Shown: one piece after another, positions 45,960-54,913 of the stretch
How the letters are laid out: each line of letters opens with the position of its first letter
How positions within the stretch are numbered: the stretch's first letter is position 1
From: Gammaproteobacteria bacterium
GTDB lineage: Bacteria > Pseudomonadota > Gammaproteobacteria > Burkholderiales > Thiobacillaceae
DNA length: 64,000 nucleotides
Reading direction: 5' to 3'
NCBI GenBank assembly: GCA_018820765.1
Contig: JAHJNN010000017.1
Coordinates: forward strand, 620,001-684,000
Program-made: the position numbers and the translations under genes
Notes under the pieces: model-generated
The model's input: the letters and a program-made list of their open reading frames with translations, nothing else
What the model was told of the DNA's origin: nothing
Databases searched by the model: none

Positions 45960-46502
45960 CTAGACCGGCTTCGGCGGGTGTTTGTCGAGTTTGCGCTGCA
46001 GGGTGCGGCGGTGCATCTTGAGCGCGCGCGCGGTGGCCGAGATGTTGCCGTCGTGCTCGTTCAGCACTTTCTGGATGTGCTCCCATTCCATGCGCGCCAC
46101 CGATAAAGGCTCGGGACTGACTTCGAGTGCCGCGTCGGGCTGGTCGCGCAACAGCGCGGCGAGGATCTCGTCGGCGTCCGCCGGCTTCGCCAGGTAGTGC
46201 CGCGCGCCCAGCCGCACCGCCTCGACCGCGGTGGCGATGCTGGCATAGCCGGTGAGCACGACGATGGCGGGCGCGGGCTTGCGCGCGGCCAGCTGTTCGA
46301 CGACCTTGAGCCCCGATTCGCCCGGCAGCTTGAGATCGACGACGGCATGGCTGGGGGCGAAGCGGTCTGCCACGGACTGGGCTTCGCCGGCGTCGCGCGC
46401 CAGCGCCACCACGGCCCCGCGTTTCTGCATCGCGCGCGCGAGCGCGGCGGCAAAATCGGCATCGTCCTCGACGATCAGGAGTTTCATCGCAGCAGCATTC
46501 AT
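45960..46502 (-). CDS. regA: Redox response regulator RegA/PrrA/ActR family
   Basis: A 180-residue response regulator. The receiver domain has LLIVEDDADFAAALA, the phosphoacceptor Asp in HAVVDLKLPGESGLKV (about residue 56), and the switch Thr and Lys (VVLTGYAS, YLAKPA). The C-terminal Fis-type helix-turn-helix IQKVLNEHDGNISATARALKMHRRTLQRKL is the hallmark of RegA/PrrA. These regulators control respiration, carbon fixation and other redox genes. The ATG overlaps the regB stop (ATGA), making a coupled regBA pair; the order kinase-then-regulator is opposite to Rhodobacter, where the genes diverge. Confidence 0.92.
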   Translation of the reverse strand: MNAAAMKLLIVEDDADFAAALARAMQKRGAVVALARDAGEAQSVADRFAPSHAVVDLKLPGESGLKVVEQLAARKPAPAIVVLTGYASIATAVEAVRLGARHYLAKPADADEILAALLRDQPDAALEVSPEPLSVARMEWEHIQKVLNEHDGNISATARALKMHRRTLQRKLDKHPPKPV

Positions 46503-47755
46503 GCGGGCGGGTTCCAGGGGAGTGTGATGCGAACGCGGGTGCCGCCGCCTTCGCGTTCGGTGAGCGTCAGGCTGCCGCCCACACGCTCCAGCGTGGCGTG
46601 GGTGAGCGCGAGGCCCATGCCCCAGCCGCGCCCTTGCTTGCCGCTGAACAGCACGCGGCCGGCCTGTGCCTTCTGCTCGGCGGTGAAGCCGGGGCCACGG
46701 TCGGCAATGTCGATGACGAGCGCGTCAGCGTCCGTCTCCGCGTCGAATTCGACGGCGGCGGGCGAGGCGTCGGCCGCATTGTTCAGCACGTTCTGGATCG
46801 CCTGCTCCAGCCCCTCGGGCGGGACGAAGTCGCGGCGCTCGCGCGGCAGTCCGGTGGTGATCCGTGCATCCGGGCGCAGCACCTGCCAGCGTTCGACGAC
46901 CGCGGCGAGCCAGGCGTCGAGCGGCTGTGCGGCGGACCGGGTGTCCTGCGCGCGCGCGGCGATCTGGGTGAGGATGCGCTTGCATGCTTGCGCCTGTTTT
47001 TCGAGCAGCAGGCAATCGGCGCCGATGTCGGGGTCGTTGGCGAATTCGGCGGCGAGCTCGTGCGCGGTGGTCTGGATGGTGGCAAGCGGCGTGGCCAGTT
47101 CGTGCGCCGCCAGCGCCGCCTGGGTGCCGAGCGCGACGATGCGCTCGTCGCGCAGCTGCTTTTCGCGCAGGTCGGCCAGTTCCTGGTCGCGCGCGCGCAG
47201 CGCGGCATGCATGCGGGTGACGAAGAACGCGATCAGCGCCGCGCTGATGAGGAAGTTGAACCACATCCCGCCCAGGTGCATGCCGTAGGCCGCGACCGGG
47301 TCGGCGATCGCCAGCGGCTGGTAGACGAACAGCAGCAGCGCGTAATAGCCGCCTGCCACCGCCGCCAGCAGCCACACCCAGCACGGGCGCAGGCTGATCG
47401 CCGCGATGATGACCGGCACCAGCATCAGCGAGACGAAGGGATTGGTGGCGCCGCCGCTGAAGAACACCAGCACCGCAAACGCGGTGAGGTCGGCCAAGAG
47501 GTGCGCCAGGAATTCCATCTGCGTGGCCGGCACGTCCAGCCGCAGCCGCCATGCGGTGGACAGCGAGAACAGCCCCATCAGCACCAGCACCGCACTCATG
47601 GGAACGAGCGGCATGCGGATGCCGAGTCCCCAGTGCAGCCAGACGATGCCGACCGCCCAGCCGCTGATCAGCGACACGCGCACCGCCAGCAGGCGCCCCA
47701 GCAGGGCGCGGGCGGGCAGGGTGGACAGCAGGGTGGAATCCGCTCGGGTGGACAT
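46499..47755 (-). CDS. regB: Redox sensor histidine kinase RegB/PrrB/ActS family
   Basis: A 418-residue membrane kinase with six N-terminal transmembrane helices. The quinone-binding heptapeptide GGATNPF lies at 101-107, the phospho-accepting His218 in the H-box AAHELATPLATI, and the redox cysteine of RegB corresponds to Cys258 in QAQACKRIL. The C-terminal ATPase has NNAADASP (N-box) and GWGMGLALTHATLERVGG. All hallmark RegB features are therefore present, so it likely responds to the quinone pool or redox state. It is translationally coupled to regA. Confidence 0.94.
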   Translation of the reverse strand: MSTRADSTLLSTLPARALLGRLLAVRVSLISGWAVGIVWLHWGLGIRMPLVPMSAVLVLMGLFSLSTAWRLRLDVPATQMEFLAHLLADLTAFAVLVFFSGGATNPFVSLMLVPVIIAAISLRPCWVWLLAAVAGGYYALLLFVYQPLAIADPVAAYGMHLGGMWFNFLISAALIAFFVTRMHAALRARDQELADLREKQLRDERIVALGTQAALAAHELATPLATIQTTAHELAAEFANDPDIGADCLLLEKQAQACKRILTQIAARAQDTRSAAQPLDAWLAAVVERWQVLRPDARITTGLPRERRDFVPPEGLEQAIQNVLNNAADASPAAVEFDAETDADALVIDIADRGPGFTAEQKAQAGRVLFSGKQGRGWGMGLALTHATLERVGGSLTLTEREGGGTRVRITLPWNPPA

Positions 47756-47811
47756 GGCGGCATTGTAATGCGCGCGCCGCCGCGGGCTGCGGGCTGCGAC
47801 AATTTGTCCAA

Positions 47812-47840
47812 TTGTGCGCGGGGAATGCCTCGCCTACAGT
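47812..47840 (+). promoter_or_regulatory. Possible promoter of the small RNA
   Basis: A -10-like TACAGT (47835-47840) and a weak -35 TTGTGC (47812-47817) with 17-bp spacing face the putative small RNA. The match to consensus is modest. Confidence 0.35.
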
Positions 47841-47842
47841 GT

Positions 47843-47901
47843 GATGGCGCTTCAATGCGCACCATCCCTGCTCCCTTCCCGCCCTTTGGCGGGATTTTTT
47901 T
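47843..47901 (+). ncRNA. Putative small RNA between regB and the copper receptor
   Basis: On the plus strand, in the 183-bp gap between two minus-strand genes, a structured segment ends in an intrinsic terminator: hairpin 1 (GATGG...CCATC with inner CGC/GCG, 47843-47866), a C-rich single-stranded linker CCCTGCTCCCTTCCC, and hairpin 2 CCCGCC-CTTT-GGCGGG (47878-47893) followed by ATTTTTTT. The terminator points rightward, and no plus-strand gene precedes it, so a small transcript is the simplest explanation. The linker resembles anti-Shine-Dalgarno loops of some riboregulators. Ends are approximate. Confidence 0.5.
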
Positions 47902-47938
47902 GCGCGTGCGGTTTGCGGCGTGTCTCCGCCGCAGGCGC

Positions 47939-50239
47939 CTAGAACTGGACGTTCAGTCCGACATGGAGCGAGCGGCCCATGCCCGGAACGGCGGTGCCCC
48001 AGGCCGGGCTGCCCGCCACCGCCATCGGCGGCATGGTGATGCCCTGACCGACGTAGGCTCCGCCGAGCGGATGGTAGTAGAGCCGGTCGAACACGTTCTC
48101 GATGCCCACGTCGAGGCGCACCTTTTTCCAGGCATGGCTGCTGCGCAGGTTCAGCAAGGCGTAGCCGGGCGTTTCGATCTCGTTGCGGATGTGCGAAACC
48201 TCCGTCTTTGCATCGACCAGGTGGACTTCGGCCAGATGGGTCCAGCGCCCGTGGCGCTGCGTGACCGACAGCTTCGCGTTGAGCGGCATGATGTTGTAGA
48301 GATTGTCGTCCGGCCCGCTCGCGGTTCTGCCGCGGACGTAGCTCAGCAAGCCGTTCGCGGTGAAGCTGCCGTAGGCGGTGTTTTTCGCCAGCGGGAAATG
48401 GCCGGACACGTCGAAGCCGTAGAGCTGCGCGTCCTGGTTGTCGAACTTGAGGAAGACGAACTGGTCCGTCGCCGTCAGGTTGGCCGCGTTGCATCGCGTG
48501 CCGCTCGTCGCGGCTGTGTCGCCCGGTCCGCAGCGCCGCGCGTTGATGTAGTCGTCGACGTAGGTGTAGTAGGGGGCGATTTTCAGTCCCCATTCCGTCT
48601 GTCCGGCGTCGTGCCAGTCGAAGCTCGCGCTCACGGTGTGGGCGATCTCGGGCGCAAGGTCGAGGTTGCCGACGTAGCCGTTGCCGTCGCCGGCCAGGTT
48701 GATCATGTTCATCGCCATGCCGCCGGTGGACCAGGTGTAGCGTTCGTAGAGGTTGGGCGAGCGGGTCTTGCGGGCGTAGCCGAATTCGACGGTCTGCGTT
48801 CTGGACGGCGTGTGGCGGGCGAGCGCGGTCAGGTCCCAGTTGGCGTCGGTGCGGGCGCGGTCGCTGGCATTGAAGGCGGCCGCATCGCCGGCATAGGTGC
48901 CGTTGGCGCTGTAGCCCTGCACCGGCCCCGCATCCATCCTCACCGTTTCGTGGCGCAGGCCGATAAGGCTCAGCCATTGCGGGGCCCATTGCGCTTCCCA
49001 TTCGGCAAACGCCGCGTAGCGATCGCGCTCGCCGTCGTTGATGTTCAGGAAGGCGTTGGGCGACATGCCGCCGCTGCCGGACGGCGGCCACCAGTCGTCG
49101 AGGCGATAGCGCTGAAATTCGCTTCCGACCCGGAGGGTGTCGCGCGTGGAGAGATCGATGTCGGCCTTGAGCACGGCGCCGGTGTTCCTGCCCTCGGTGA
49201 GCATCGGCATGCCGGGTGCGTTGCCGCTGTACCAGAACGCCTTGTCCTCCAGGAAATTCATCTCGTGCTCGGTGTGCTCGCGGTACACGCGCGCTTCGAG
49301 CCGGCCCCAGTCGTATCGCCCCGTGTAGCGCAGGTTGGCCTGGGTGCTGGTGTTGTCGGTCATGTCCATGCGCTGGTTGGGGTAGCCCTGATAGGGAATG
49401 TGCTGATACCCAAGCTTCAGGTCGAGCAGATGCTGGTCATGGCGCAGCGCAACGCCGAGCGACTGGTTGGTGGACTTGTACTGCGTCGAGCCGACCTCGT
49501 CGCCCGGCAGCCACTTGGTCGAGTTGTAGAGCGACTGCGCGGTGGCGATGTAGGCCAGCCCCGCCGGCTTGAAGTCGCCGCCGGCCGTATAGTTGCCGGA
49601 CTGCGCGGTCGAGCCGCTGTAGCTCACGCTCAGCGTTTCGCCGGCGGCGGTCGCGGCGAGATTGGCGCCCACCGCGTTGCCGTTGCTGCGATAAAACGTG
49701 CCGGCTTCGCCCTTCGCCAGCGTGCCTTGCCCGGCCGCGGCGAATTCAGGCGCGGCGGACTCCACCAGGATCGTGCCGCCGATGCTGTCGCCGCCCGAAC
49801 TCACCGGCGCAATGCCGGCGAACACCTTGATGCTGCCGACCTGGGTCGGGTCGAGGTAGGAAAGCGGCGGGTTCATGTGGTTGCCGCAGGCGGAGATCAG
49901 GTCCATGCCGTCGACCTTGATGCGCAGGCGGTCGTCGGCCAGGCCGCGAATCGCCGGCAGGCTGGAAACGCCGCCGGCGCCGGTGAGGCTGACGCCGGGG
50001 CTGTCGCGCAGCAGGCTTGCCGTGTCGCTGGTGACTGCGCGCAGGGGCAGCAGCGCGTCGGCGTCGAGCGTCACGCTGTTGGGTTCGACGTCGGTGGGCT
50101 CCGAGCCGACGACGACCACGGTCATGAGGGGCGTGTCCGGCGGCACGGAAGGCGCAGCGCTCTGCGCGGCGGCGTTGTTCCACAGCGCCGACAGTGCAAG
50201 CGTGACGGCGAGGGGGAGCGGCTTTCTGGGGAGCAGCAT
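47939..50239 (-). CDS. oprC: TonB-dependent copper receptor (OprC/NosA type)
   Basis: A 766-residue outer-membrane receptor. Signal peptide MLLPRKPLPLAVTLALSALWN ending near AAAQ, TonB box MTVVVVGSEP, plug motif LPAIRGLADDRLRIKVDGMDL, then ISACGNHMNPPLSYLDP, the Cys-x3-Met segment that binds copper in Pseudomonas OprC and is typical of TonB-copper receptors. The barrel ends HVGLNVQF with an aromatic residue. It is divergent from a copper chaperone gene, which supports copper as the substrate. NosA relatives supply copper for nitrous oxide reductase. Confidence 0.9.
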   Translation of the reverse strand: MLLPRKPLPLAVTLALSALWNNAAAQSAAPSVPPDTPLMTVVVVGSEPTDVEPNSVTLDADALLPLRAVTSDTASLLRDSPGVSLTGAGGVSSLPAIRGLADDRLRIKVDGMDLISACGNHMNPPLSYLDPTQVGSIKVFAGIAPVSSGGDSIGGTILVESAAPEFAAAGQGTLAKGEAGTFYRSNGNAVGANLAATAAGETLSVSYSGSTAQSGNYTAGGDFKPAGLAYIATAQSLYNSTKWLPGDEVGSTQYKSTNQSLGVALRHDQHLLDLKLGYQHIPYQGYPNQRMDMTDNTSTQANLRYTGRYDWGRLEARVYREHTEHEMNFLEDKAFWYSGNAPGMPMLTEGRNTGAVLKADIDLSTRDTLRVGSEFQRYRLDDWWPPSGSGGMSPNAFLNINDGERDRYAAFAEWEAQWAPQWLSLIGLRHETVRMDAGPVQGYSANGTYAGDAAAFNASDRARTDANWDLTALARHTPSRTQTVEFGYARKTRSPNLYERYTWSTGGMAMNMINLAGDGNGYVGNLDLAPEIAHTVSASFDWHDAGQTEWGLKIAPYYTYVDDYINARRCGPGDTAATSGTRCNAANLTATDQFVFLKFDNQDAQLYGFDVSGHFPLAKNTAYGSFTANGLLSYVRGRTASGPDDNLYNIMPLNAKLSVTQRHGRWTHLAEVHLVDAKTEVSHIRNEIETPGYALLNLRSSHAWKKVRLDVGIENVFDRLYYHPLGGAYVGQGITMPPMAVAGSPAWGTAVPGMGRSLHVGLNVQF

Positions 50240-50356
50240 GTTTTTTTCTCGGAATAATTGAAATTTTTTCCGAGTCTAGGGAGGTCGCGCGTGCGCGAGA
50301 ATGTGGCAAATTGACGCAAGTGCGGGCCGTCCCGCGGCGGGCGCGGACCGTGCGTT

Positions 50357-50383
50357 TGCGATGCGGCAATTTGCCGCATCGCA
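50357..50383. promoter_or_regulatory. 27-bp near-perfect palindrome in the copper receptor/chaperone intergenic region
   Basis: TGCGATGCGGCAA and TTGCCGCATCGCA are exact complements around one central T. Overlapping half-copies of GCAATTTGCCGC follow at about 50381-50392, and GGCAAATTG lies at 50306-50314. The element sits between the divergent receptor and PCu(A)C genes and could be a shared operator. The regulator is unknown. Confidence 0.6.
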
Positions 50384-50480
50384 ATTTGCCGCCCGATTGC
50401 CTATCGTTTCCGTCAATCCGAAGGGCGGCGTGTCGAGTCCGCGCCCGCTTGTACCGTTTCGACTATCAATGGGAAAAAAG

Positions 50481-50954
50481 ATGAAACTGAAGATTTTGAT
50501 GTTTGCCACGATCGGCGTCCTGGCCGCGCAGCCCGCCTGGGCCGCCAACGTCAGCGTGACCGACGCGTGGGCGCGCGCCACCATGCCGGGGCAAAAGGTC
50601 AGCGGCGCCTACATGCAGATCCAGTCGGACGCCGACGCGCGCCTGGTCGGCGTATCCAGCCCGGCGGTGCCGCGGGTGGAAGTGCATGAGATGAAGATGG
50701 ACGGCGACGTGATGCGCATGCGCGAAGTGCAGGCGATCGATCTGCCGAAGGGCAAGACGGTGTCGCTGCAGCCCGGCGGCTTTCACATCATGCTGATGAA
50801 TCTCCCGAAGCCGATCGCGGCCGGCGAGATCATCCCGCTCACCCTGACGGTGGAGTCAGGCGGCAAGCGGCAGACGGTCGAGGTGAAGGCCGAGGCGCGC
50901 GACGCCATGGGCAGTGGCGCCATGTCTCACCCACCCATGCAGCACCATCATTGA
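50481..50954 (+). CDS. PCu(A)C periplasmic copper chaperone
   Basis: A 157-residue periplasmic protein. A signal peptide MKLKILMFATIGVLAAQPAWA is followed by a PCu(A)C domain whose copper ligands match the family pattern H-x10-M-x21-H-x-M exactly: His69, Met80, His102 and Met104. The C-terminus is Met/His-rich (SHPPMQHHH). These chaperones deliver Cu(I) to cytochrome oxidase or nitrous oxide reductase. A GGGA ribosome-binding site favours ATG 50481. It is divergent from the copper receptor and convergent with the RiPP operon. Confidence 0.92.
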   Translation: MKLKILMFATIGVLAAQPAWAANVSVTDAWARATMPGQKVSGAYMQIQSDADARLVGVSSPAVPRVEVHEMKMDGDVMRMREVQAIDLPKGKTVSLQPGGFHIMLMNLPKPIAAGEIIPLTLTVESGGKRQTVEVKAEARDAMGSGAMSHPPMQHHH

Positions 50955-50976
50955 ATAGGGTGCGCCGCGCGCATCC

Positions 50977-51031
50977 ATCGGCCCGAGGGCGGGCCTCCTA
51001 CGCGGCGTAGGAGGGGCGCCCCCGCCCCGGT
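50977..51031. repeat. REP-like pair, GTAGGAGG subtype
   Basis: Units at 50977-51001 (ATCGGCCCGAGGGCGGGCCT type, inverted) and 51007-51031 (GTAGGAGGGGCGCCCCCGCC type) lie back to back between the convergent PCu(A)C and DUF2063 genes, ending one base before the DUF2063 stop. Confidence 0.8.
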
Positions 51032-51805
51032 TTACTCACCTTTGCCCGGCTGACAGGCTCCCAGGATCGCGCCGCGCGCGCGTAAGTCGCCGAGCAGCGC
51101 GCCGCCGGCCTGAATCACGAGCGCGGGATCGGGATGGCGGCTCTCGGCCGCGATTTGCTTGAGTGCACTGCGGCCGGTGAGCGTGCCGGGCTCCAGCAGC
51201 GCCAGCAGCCGCGCGGTGAAGGCGTTGATTTCGCTGAACTGCACGGCGTCGTCGGCGTCGCGAAACACCAGCAGATGCGTTTCCACGGGAACGACCTTGC
51301 GGCGCGGCGCGATGCGCTGCACCGGCCAGTCGTAGCGCAGATTGGCCAGCACCGGATTCAACAGCGGCACGCCGTCGAGCAGATCGCCCGCCGCATCGAA
51401 CGCGCGATCCGCGCTGCGGTTCGACACCGACAGCACCAGCTCGATCCATTCGTAGTGCGCCAGCGCCAGCAAATAGGGCGGATCGCCGTCCGCAGGCGTC
51501 CATTCGTTCTGCAGGAACTGGATGAACTCGTCCGGGATCTGCCGGAAATAGGGCGTGCGGCTGCGGTGCGTGGCAAAGAACGCGCGCACCAGCTTCGCCC
51601 ATTTGCGCGCGCCCAGCACCTGCCGCAGCACCGGAAAGCACGCCAGCAGGAATCCTTCGATATTGTTGACGAGCAGTTCGTTGTAGACCTTCATGCGCCG
51701 CGCTTCGACGCCGGCCGGGCGCGGATGCGCCCTGGGGTCGCGGATGTGCGCGGTGAAGGCGAACTGGTAGCGCTGGAACTCAGGACGCGCGGCTGGCTTG
51801 TTCAT
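51032..51805 (-). CDS. DUF2063 partner protein of the MNIO enzyme (HvfC/BufC-like)
   Basis: A 257-residue DUF2063 protein. The N-terminal domain begins [23 protein letters not shown] and includes [29 protein letters not shown], the recognisable family region; a C-terminal winged-helix-like part contains [26 protein letters not shown]. In related systems (HvfC, MbnC-like proteins) it binds the precursor and presents it to the DUF692 enzyme. Its start overlaps the DUF692 stop by 26 bp, so translation is coupled. The DoxX-type membrane gene often found next is absent; a REP pair follows. Confidence 0.9.
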   Translation of the reverse strand: MNKPAARPEFQRYQFAFTAHIRDPRAHPRPAGVEARRMKVYNELLVNNIEGFLLACFPVLRQVLGARKWAKLVRAFFATHRSRTPYFRQIPDEFIQFLQNEWTPADGDPPYLLALAHYEWIELVLSVSNRSADRAFDAAGDLLDGVPLLNPVLANLRYDWPVQRIAPRRKVVPVETHLLVFRDADDAVQFSEINAFTARLLALLEPGTLTGRSALKQIAAESRHPDPALVIQAGGALLGDLRARGAILGACQPGKGE

Positions 51806-52631
51806 GTCGATGGTGTTGCGCCTGGATGCGCGCGATATGCTCGACTTCGCGCACCAGCACATCCAGCGGCGGAATGTTGAAGTCGCGCTCCAGCAGCGTC
51901 GGCGCGACGCCGTGGATGCGATAGGTTTCGTCGAGCATCGCCCACACCGGATCGATCACGTCGGCGCCGTGGGTGTCGACGATCAAATCCTCGGCCTCGA
52001 CGTAATGCCCGGCCATGTGCAGGTAGACGATGCGTTCGGTCGGCAGCGCACGGATGAATTCGAGCGGGTCGTAGCGGTGGTTCACGCTGTTGACGTAGAC
52101 GTTGTTGACGTCCAGATGCAGGTCGCAGCCGGCTTCACTGAGGACGGCGCGGATGAACGCGATCTCATCCATGTCGGCGACCGGCGACGGCGTGTAGTAC
52201 GAGGCGTTTTCGATCGCGATGCGGCGTTCCAGGATGTCCTGCGCGCGGCGGATGCGCGCAGCGACGTATTTCACCGCCTCTTCCGTGAAGGGAATCGGCA
52301 GCAGGTCGTACAGGTGCCCGTCGTCCGAGCAGTACGACAGGTGTTCGGTATAGAGCTGGATGCCGTGCGCATCCATGAATTGCCGCGTCTTCGTCAGCAG
52401 CATTTCGTCAAGCGGTGACGGTCCGCCGAGCGACAGCGACAGACCGTGGCAGACGAAGGGGTAGCGTTCGGTGAAGCCGCGCAGGTCGCGGCCGTAGGCG
52501 CCGCCCATGTCGATCCAGTTTTCCGGAGCGAGCTCGAAGAAATCGATGGCGTCGGGGACCCGGGTTTTCAGCGCGGAAATCAGTTCGCGCCGGAAGCCGA
52601 GCCCCGCGCCGGCAAGGCGCAGGGGGTTCAT
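51780..52631 (-). CDS. DUF692 multinuclear iron oxidase (MNIO; HvfB/BufB-like)
   Basis: A 283-residue TIM-barrel enzyme of the DUF692/MNIO family, which uses two or three iron ions to modify cysteines of peptides. Expected metal and catalytic residues are visible: Glu37/Asn38 in LAPENWID, His62 in [11 protein letters not shown], Glu96 in YTEHLSY, Glu141/Asn142 in [10 protein letters not shown], Asp174 in [13 protein letters not shown], His205/His209 in HMAGHYVE, Asp219 and His221 in [14 protein letters not shown] follows. It lies 12 bp after the EGKCG-repeat precursor gene, which should be its substrate. Confidence 0.95.
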   Translation of the reverse strand: MNPLRLAGAGLGFRRELISALKTRVPDAIDFFELAPENWIDMGGAYGRDLRGFTERYPFVCHGLSLSLGGPSPLDEMLLTKTRQFMDAHGIQLYTEHLSYCSDDGHLYDLLPIPFTEEAVKYVAARIRRAQDILERRIAIENASYYTPSPVADMDEIAFIRAVLSEAGCDLHLDVNNVYVNSVNHRYDPLEFIRALPTERIVYLHMAGHYVEAEDLIVDTHGADVIDPVWAMLDETYRIHGVAPTLLERDFNIPPLDVLVREVEHIARIQAQHHRHEQASRAS

Positions 52632-52643
52632 GACTACGCCTGC

Positions 52644-52931
52644 TTATTTCTTGGCGCCGCCTTCTTCCATTTTCTTGGCGCCGCCGCACTTGCCTTCGCC
52701 GCATTTGCCTTCCTTGGCTTTGGCCTTATCGCCGCCGCACTTGCCTTCCGCTGCCTTGGCGCCGCCGCACTTGCCTTCCATGGGCTTGGCGTGATTGTCG
52801 GCCACCTGGTAGCCGGAGGCCAGGCCGGACAGCGCGAAGGGGTTTTCCGCGGCCGTGGCGAGGGGGGCGGCAGCCATGCTGGCGACGAAAGCGGTGCCGG
52901 CAGCGGCGGCGATCAGGGATTTCTTGGACAT
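52644..52931 (-). CDS. Secreted EGKCG-repeat RiPP precursor (HvfA/bufferin-like)
   Basis: A 95-residue precursor. The first 28 residues are a Sec signal peptide (MSKKSLIAAAAGTAFVASMA, then AAPLATAA). The mature part has a spacer (ENPFALSGLASGYQVADNHAKPM) and four EGKCG motifs with cysteines 55, 65, 77 and 82, separated by Gly/Ala/Lys/Asp linkers; there are no other cysteines. EGKCG is the modified core in Haemophilus HvfA and related bufferins, where MNIO enzymes turn the Cys into copper-binding groups. A GGAGAGA ribosome-binding site fixes the ATG at 52931. The upstream frame is not used. Confidence 0.92.
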   Translation of the reverse strand: MSKKSLIAAAAGTAFVASMAAAPLATAAENPFALSGLASGYQVADNHAKPMEGKCGGAKAAEGKCGGDKAKAKEGKCGEGKCGGAKKMEEGGAKK

Positions 52932-52978
52932 GTGTTCTCTCCTAACAGGTTTAAATTCAACGACGGTCAATAAAAGCC

Positions 52979-53014
52979 GGAAATTTCCAGCGTGTTGCAA
53001 AAGGCTCATGAGCC
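52979..53014. promoter_or_regulatory. Two short palindromes before the RiPP precursor gene
   Basis: GGAAATTTCC (52979-52988) and GGCTCATGAGCC (53003-53014) are perfect palindromes in the 74-bp gap between the anti-sigma and precursor genes; the second overlaps the anti-sigma stop. They may mark an internal promoter or operator. Confidence 0.35.
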
Positions 53015-53263
53015 GAGCATTTTCTGCAATTCGGTTTCGATGCGCCGCCGGGCATCAGGCGCAAGTCCGGCGGTGTCATCGGGTGCCGCCGTCTCTTCGC
53101 GAAACAGGCGGCGCATCTCCTGCAACTGGCGGTTGAAACGGGCGCAGTTCTCACAGATGGCCAGATGCAGGCGTAAGGCCATGCGGCTGGAAAGCGGCAG
53201 CCGCTCGTCCATCGCGCGCGAGGCGAGTTCCGTTGTTTCCCGGCACGTCGGCATCCATTTCAT
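53006..53263 (-). CDS. Zinc-finger anti-sigma factor
   Basis: An 85-residue cytoplasmic protein. The ZAS-type motif is His33, Cys37 and Cys40 in RLHLAICENCARF, with Cys7 in MPTCRETTE as a possible fourth ligand. It lacks a transmembrane segment, so it would sense metal or redox signals in the cytoplasm through the Cys/His cluster. Its ATG overlaps the sigma factor stop (ATGA), the usual coupled sigma/anti-sigma pair. I prefer this start over an upstream in-frame ATG, because it begins at the overlap. Confidence 0.87.
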   Translation of the reverse strand: MKWMPTCRETTELASRAMDERLPLSSRMALRLHLAICENCARFNRQLQEMRRLFREETAAPDDTAGLAPDARRRIETELQKMLGS

Positions 53264-53826
53264 GCGGCACCCACTTTCGAAAACCCGTTCAGTTCCAGGC
53301 ACTGCCGCATGAACAACCGTGCTCGGTGCAGCAGTACCCAGCAGTTGGTCGGGGTGATGTTCAGTTCCTTACAGATTTCTTCGGTCTCCATGCCGGCCAC
53401 CTCGCGCAGGCTGAATACCTGCGCCATCACCGGCTTCAGGCGGTCGGCGCATTCGTCCAGCACGCGCCGCAGCTGGCCCAGTTCCGCCTCGGTCTGCGGG
53501 TTGCCCCAAGGCCGCAGCGGCTCGGCCCAGTGGCCGTCCTGCTTGAACAGGCTGTCGACCGCTTCCTCGCCGTCCTCGTCGCGCGGGATTTCCACCTCGC
53601 GCACGTTGCGCCGGATCAGGTCGACGATCTTGTGCTTGAGGATGCCGGTGAGCCAGGTGCGCGGGCTGGCATCGCCGCTGTAGCGGGCCTGTGCCGAAAG
53701 CGCGGCGAGCAGGGTTTCCTGCACCGCGTCCTCGGCCAGTTCGTCGGAATGCAGTTGGCGGCGCGCCACGCGGAACAGGTAATCCCCGTGTTCGGCCAGC
53801 CAGGTGTGTGCGTCGAGCGTGTTCAT
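53260..53826 (-). CDS. ECF-type RNA polymerase sigma factor
   Basis: A 188-residue sigma factor. Region 2 is YLFRVARRQLHSDELAEDAVQETLLAALSA... TWLTGILKHKIVDLIRR, and region 4 is SLREVAGMETEEICKELNITPTNCWVLLHRARLFMRQCLE. It is the first gene of the leftward operon sigma, anti-sigma, RiPP precursor, DUF692, DUF2063, and so should activate that operon and itself. Region 4 carries a Cys in TPTNCWVLL and the C-terminal Cys in RQCLELNG. The promoter could not be defined confidently from the 171-bp upstream gap. Confidence 0.92.
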   Translation of the reverse strand: MNTLDAHTWLAEHGDYLFRVARRQLHSDELAEDAVQETLLAALSAQARYSGDASPRTWLTGILKHKIVDLIRRNVREVEIPRDEDGEEAVDSLFKQDGHWAEPLRPWGNPQTEAELGQLRRVLDECADRLKPVMAQVFSLREVAGMETEEICKELNITPTNCWVLLHRARLFMRQCLELNGFSKVGAA

Positions 53827-53967
53827 CGGTGATCCTTGTCACAATACCCGCGGTGCGGGCACTTTAGAGGCAGTCGTGCAAAGCGGCAACCCGCGCCCGA
53901 TTCCGCAATGCCGCATTGCAATGCCGGCCCCGGTCTCCGCTTCGCGCCGCCATTTTTATTGGCGTAA

Positions 53968-54879
<912 letters not shown>

Positions 54880-54913
54880 CCTTCGCTCTCGGCTCTCCAC
54901 TCTCGACTACAAA

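Noticed and set aside
51032-53826. A methanobactin (mbn) operon
   Set aside because: DUF692 and a DUF2063 relative are present, but the precursor is a long signal-peptide protein with EGKCG repeats, and no mbn transporter or aminotransferase is nearby.
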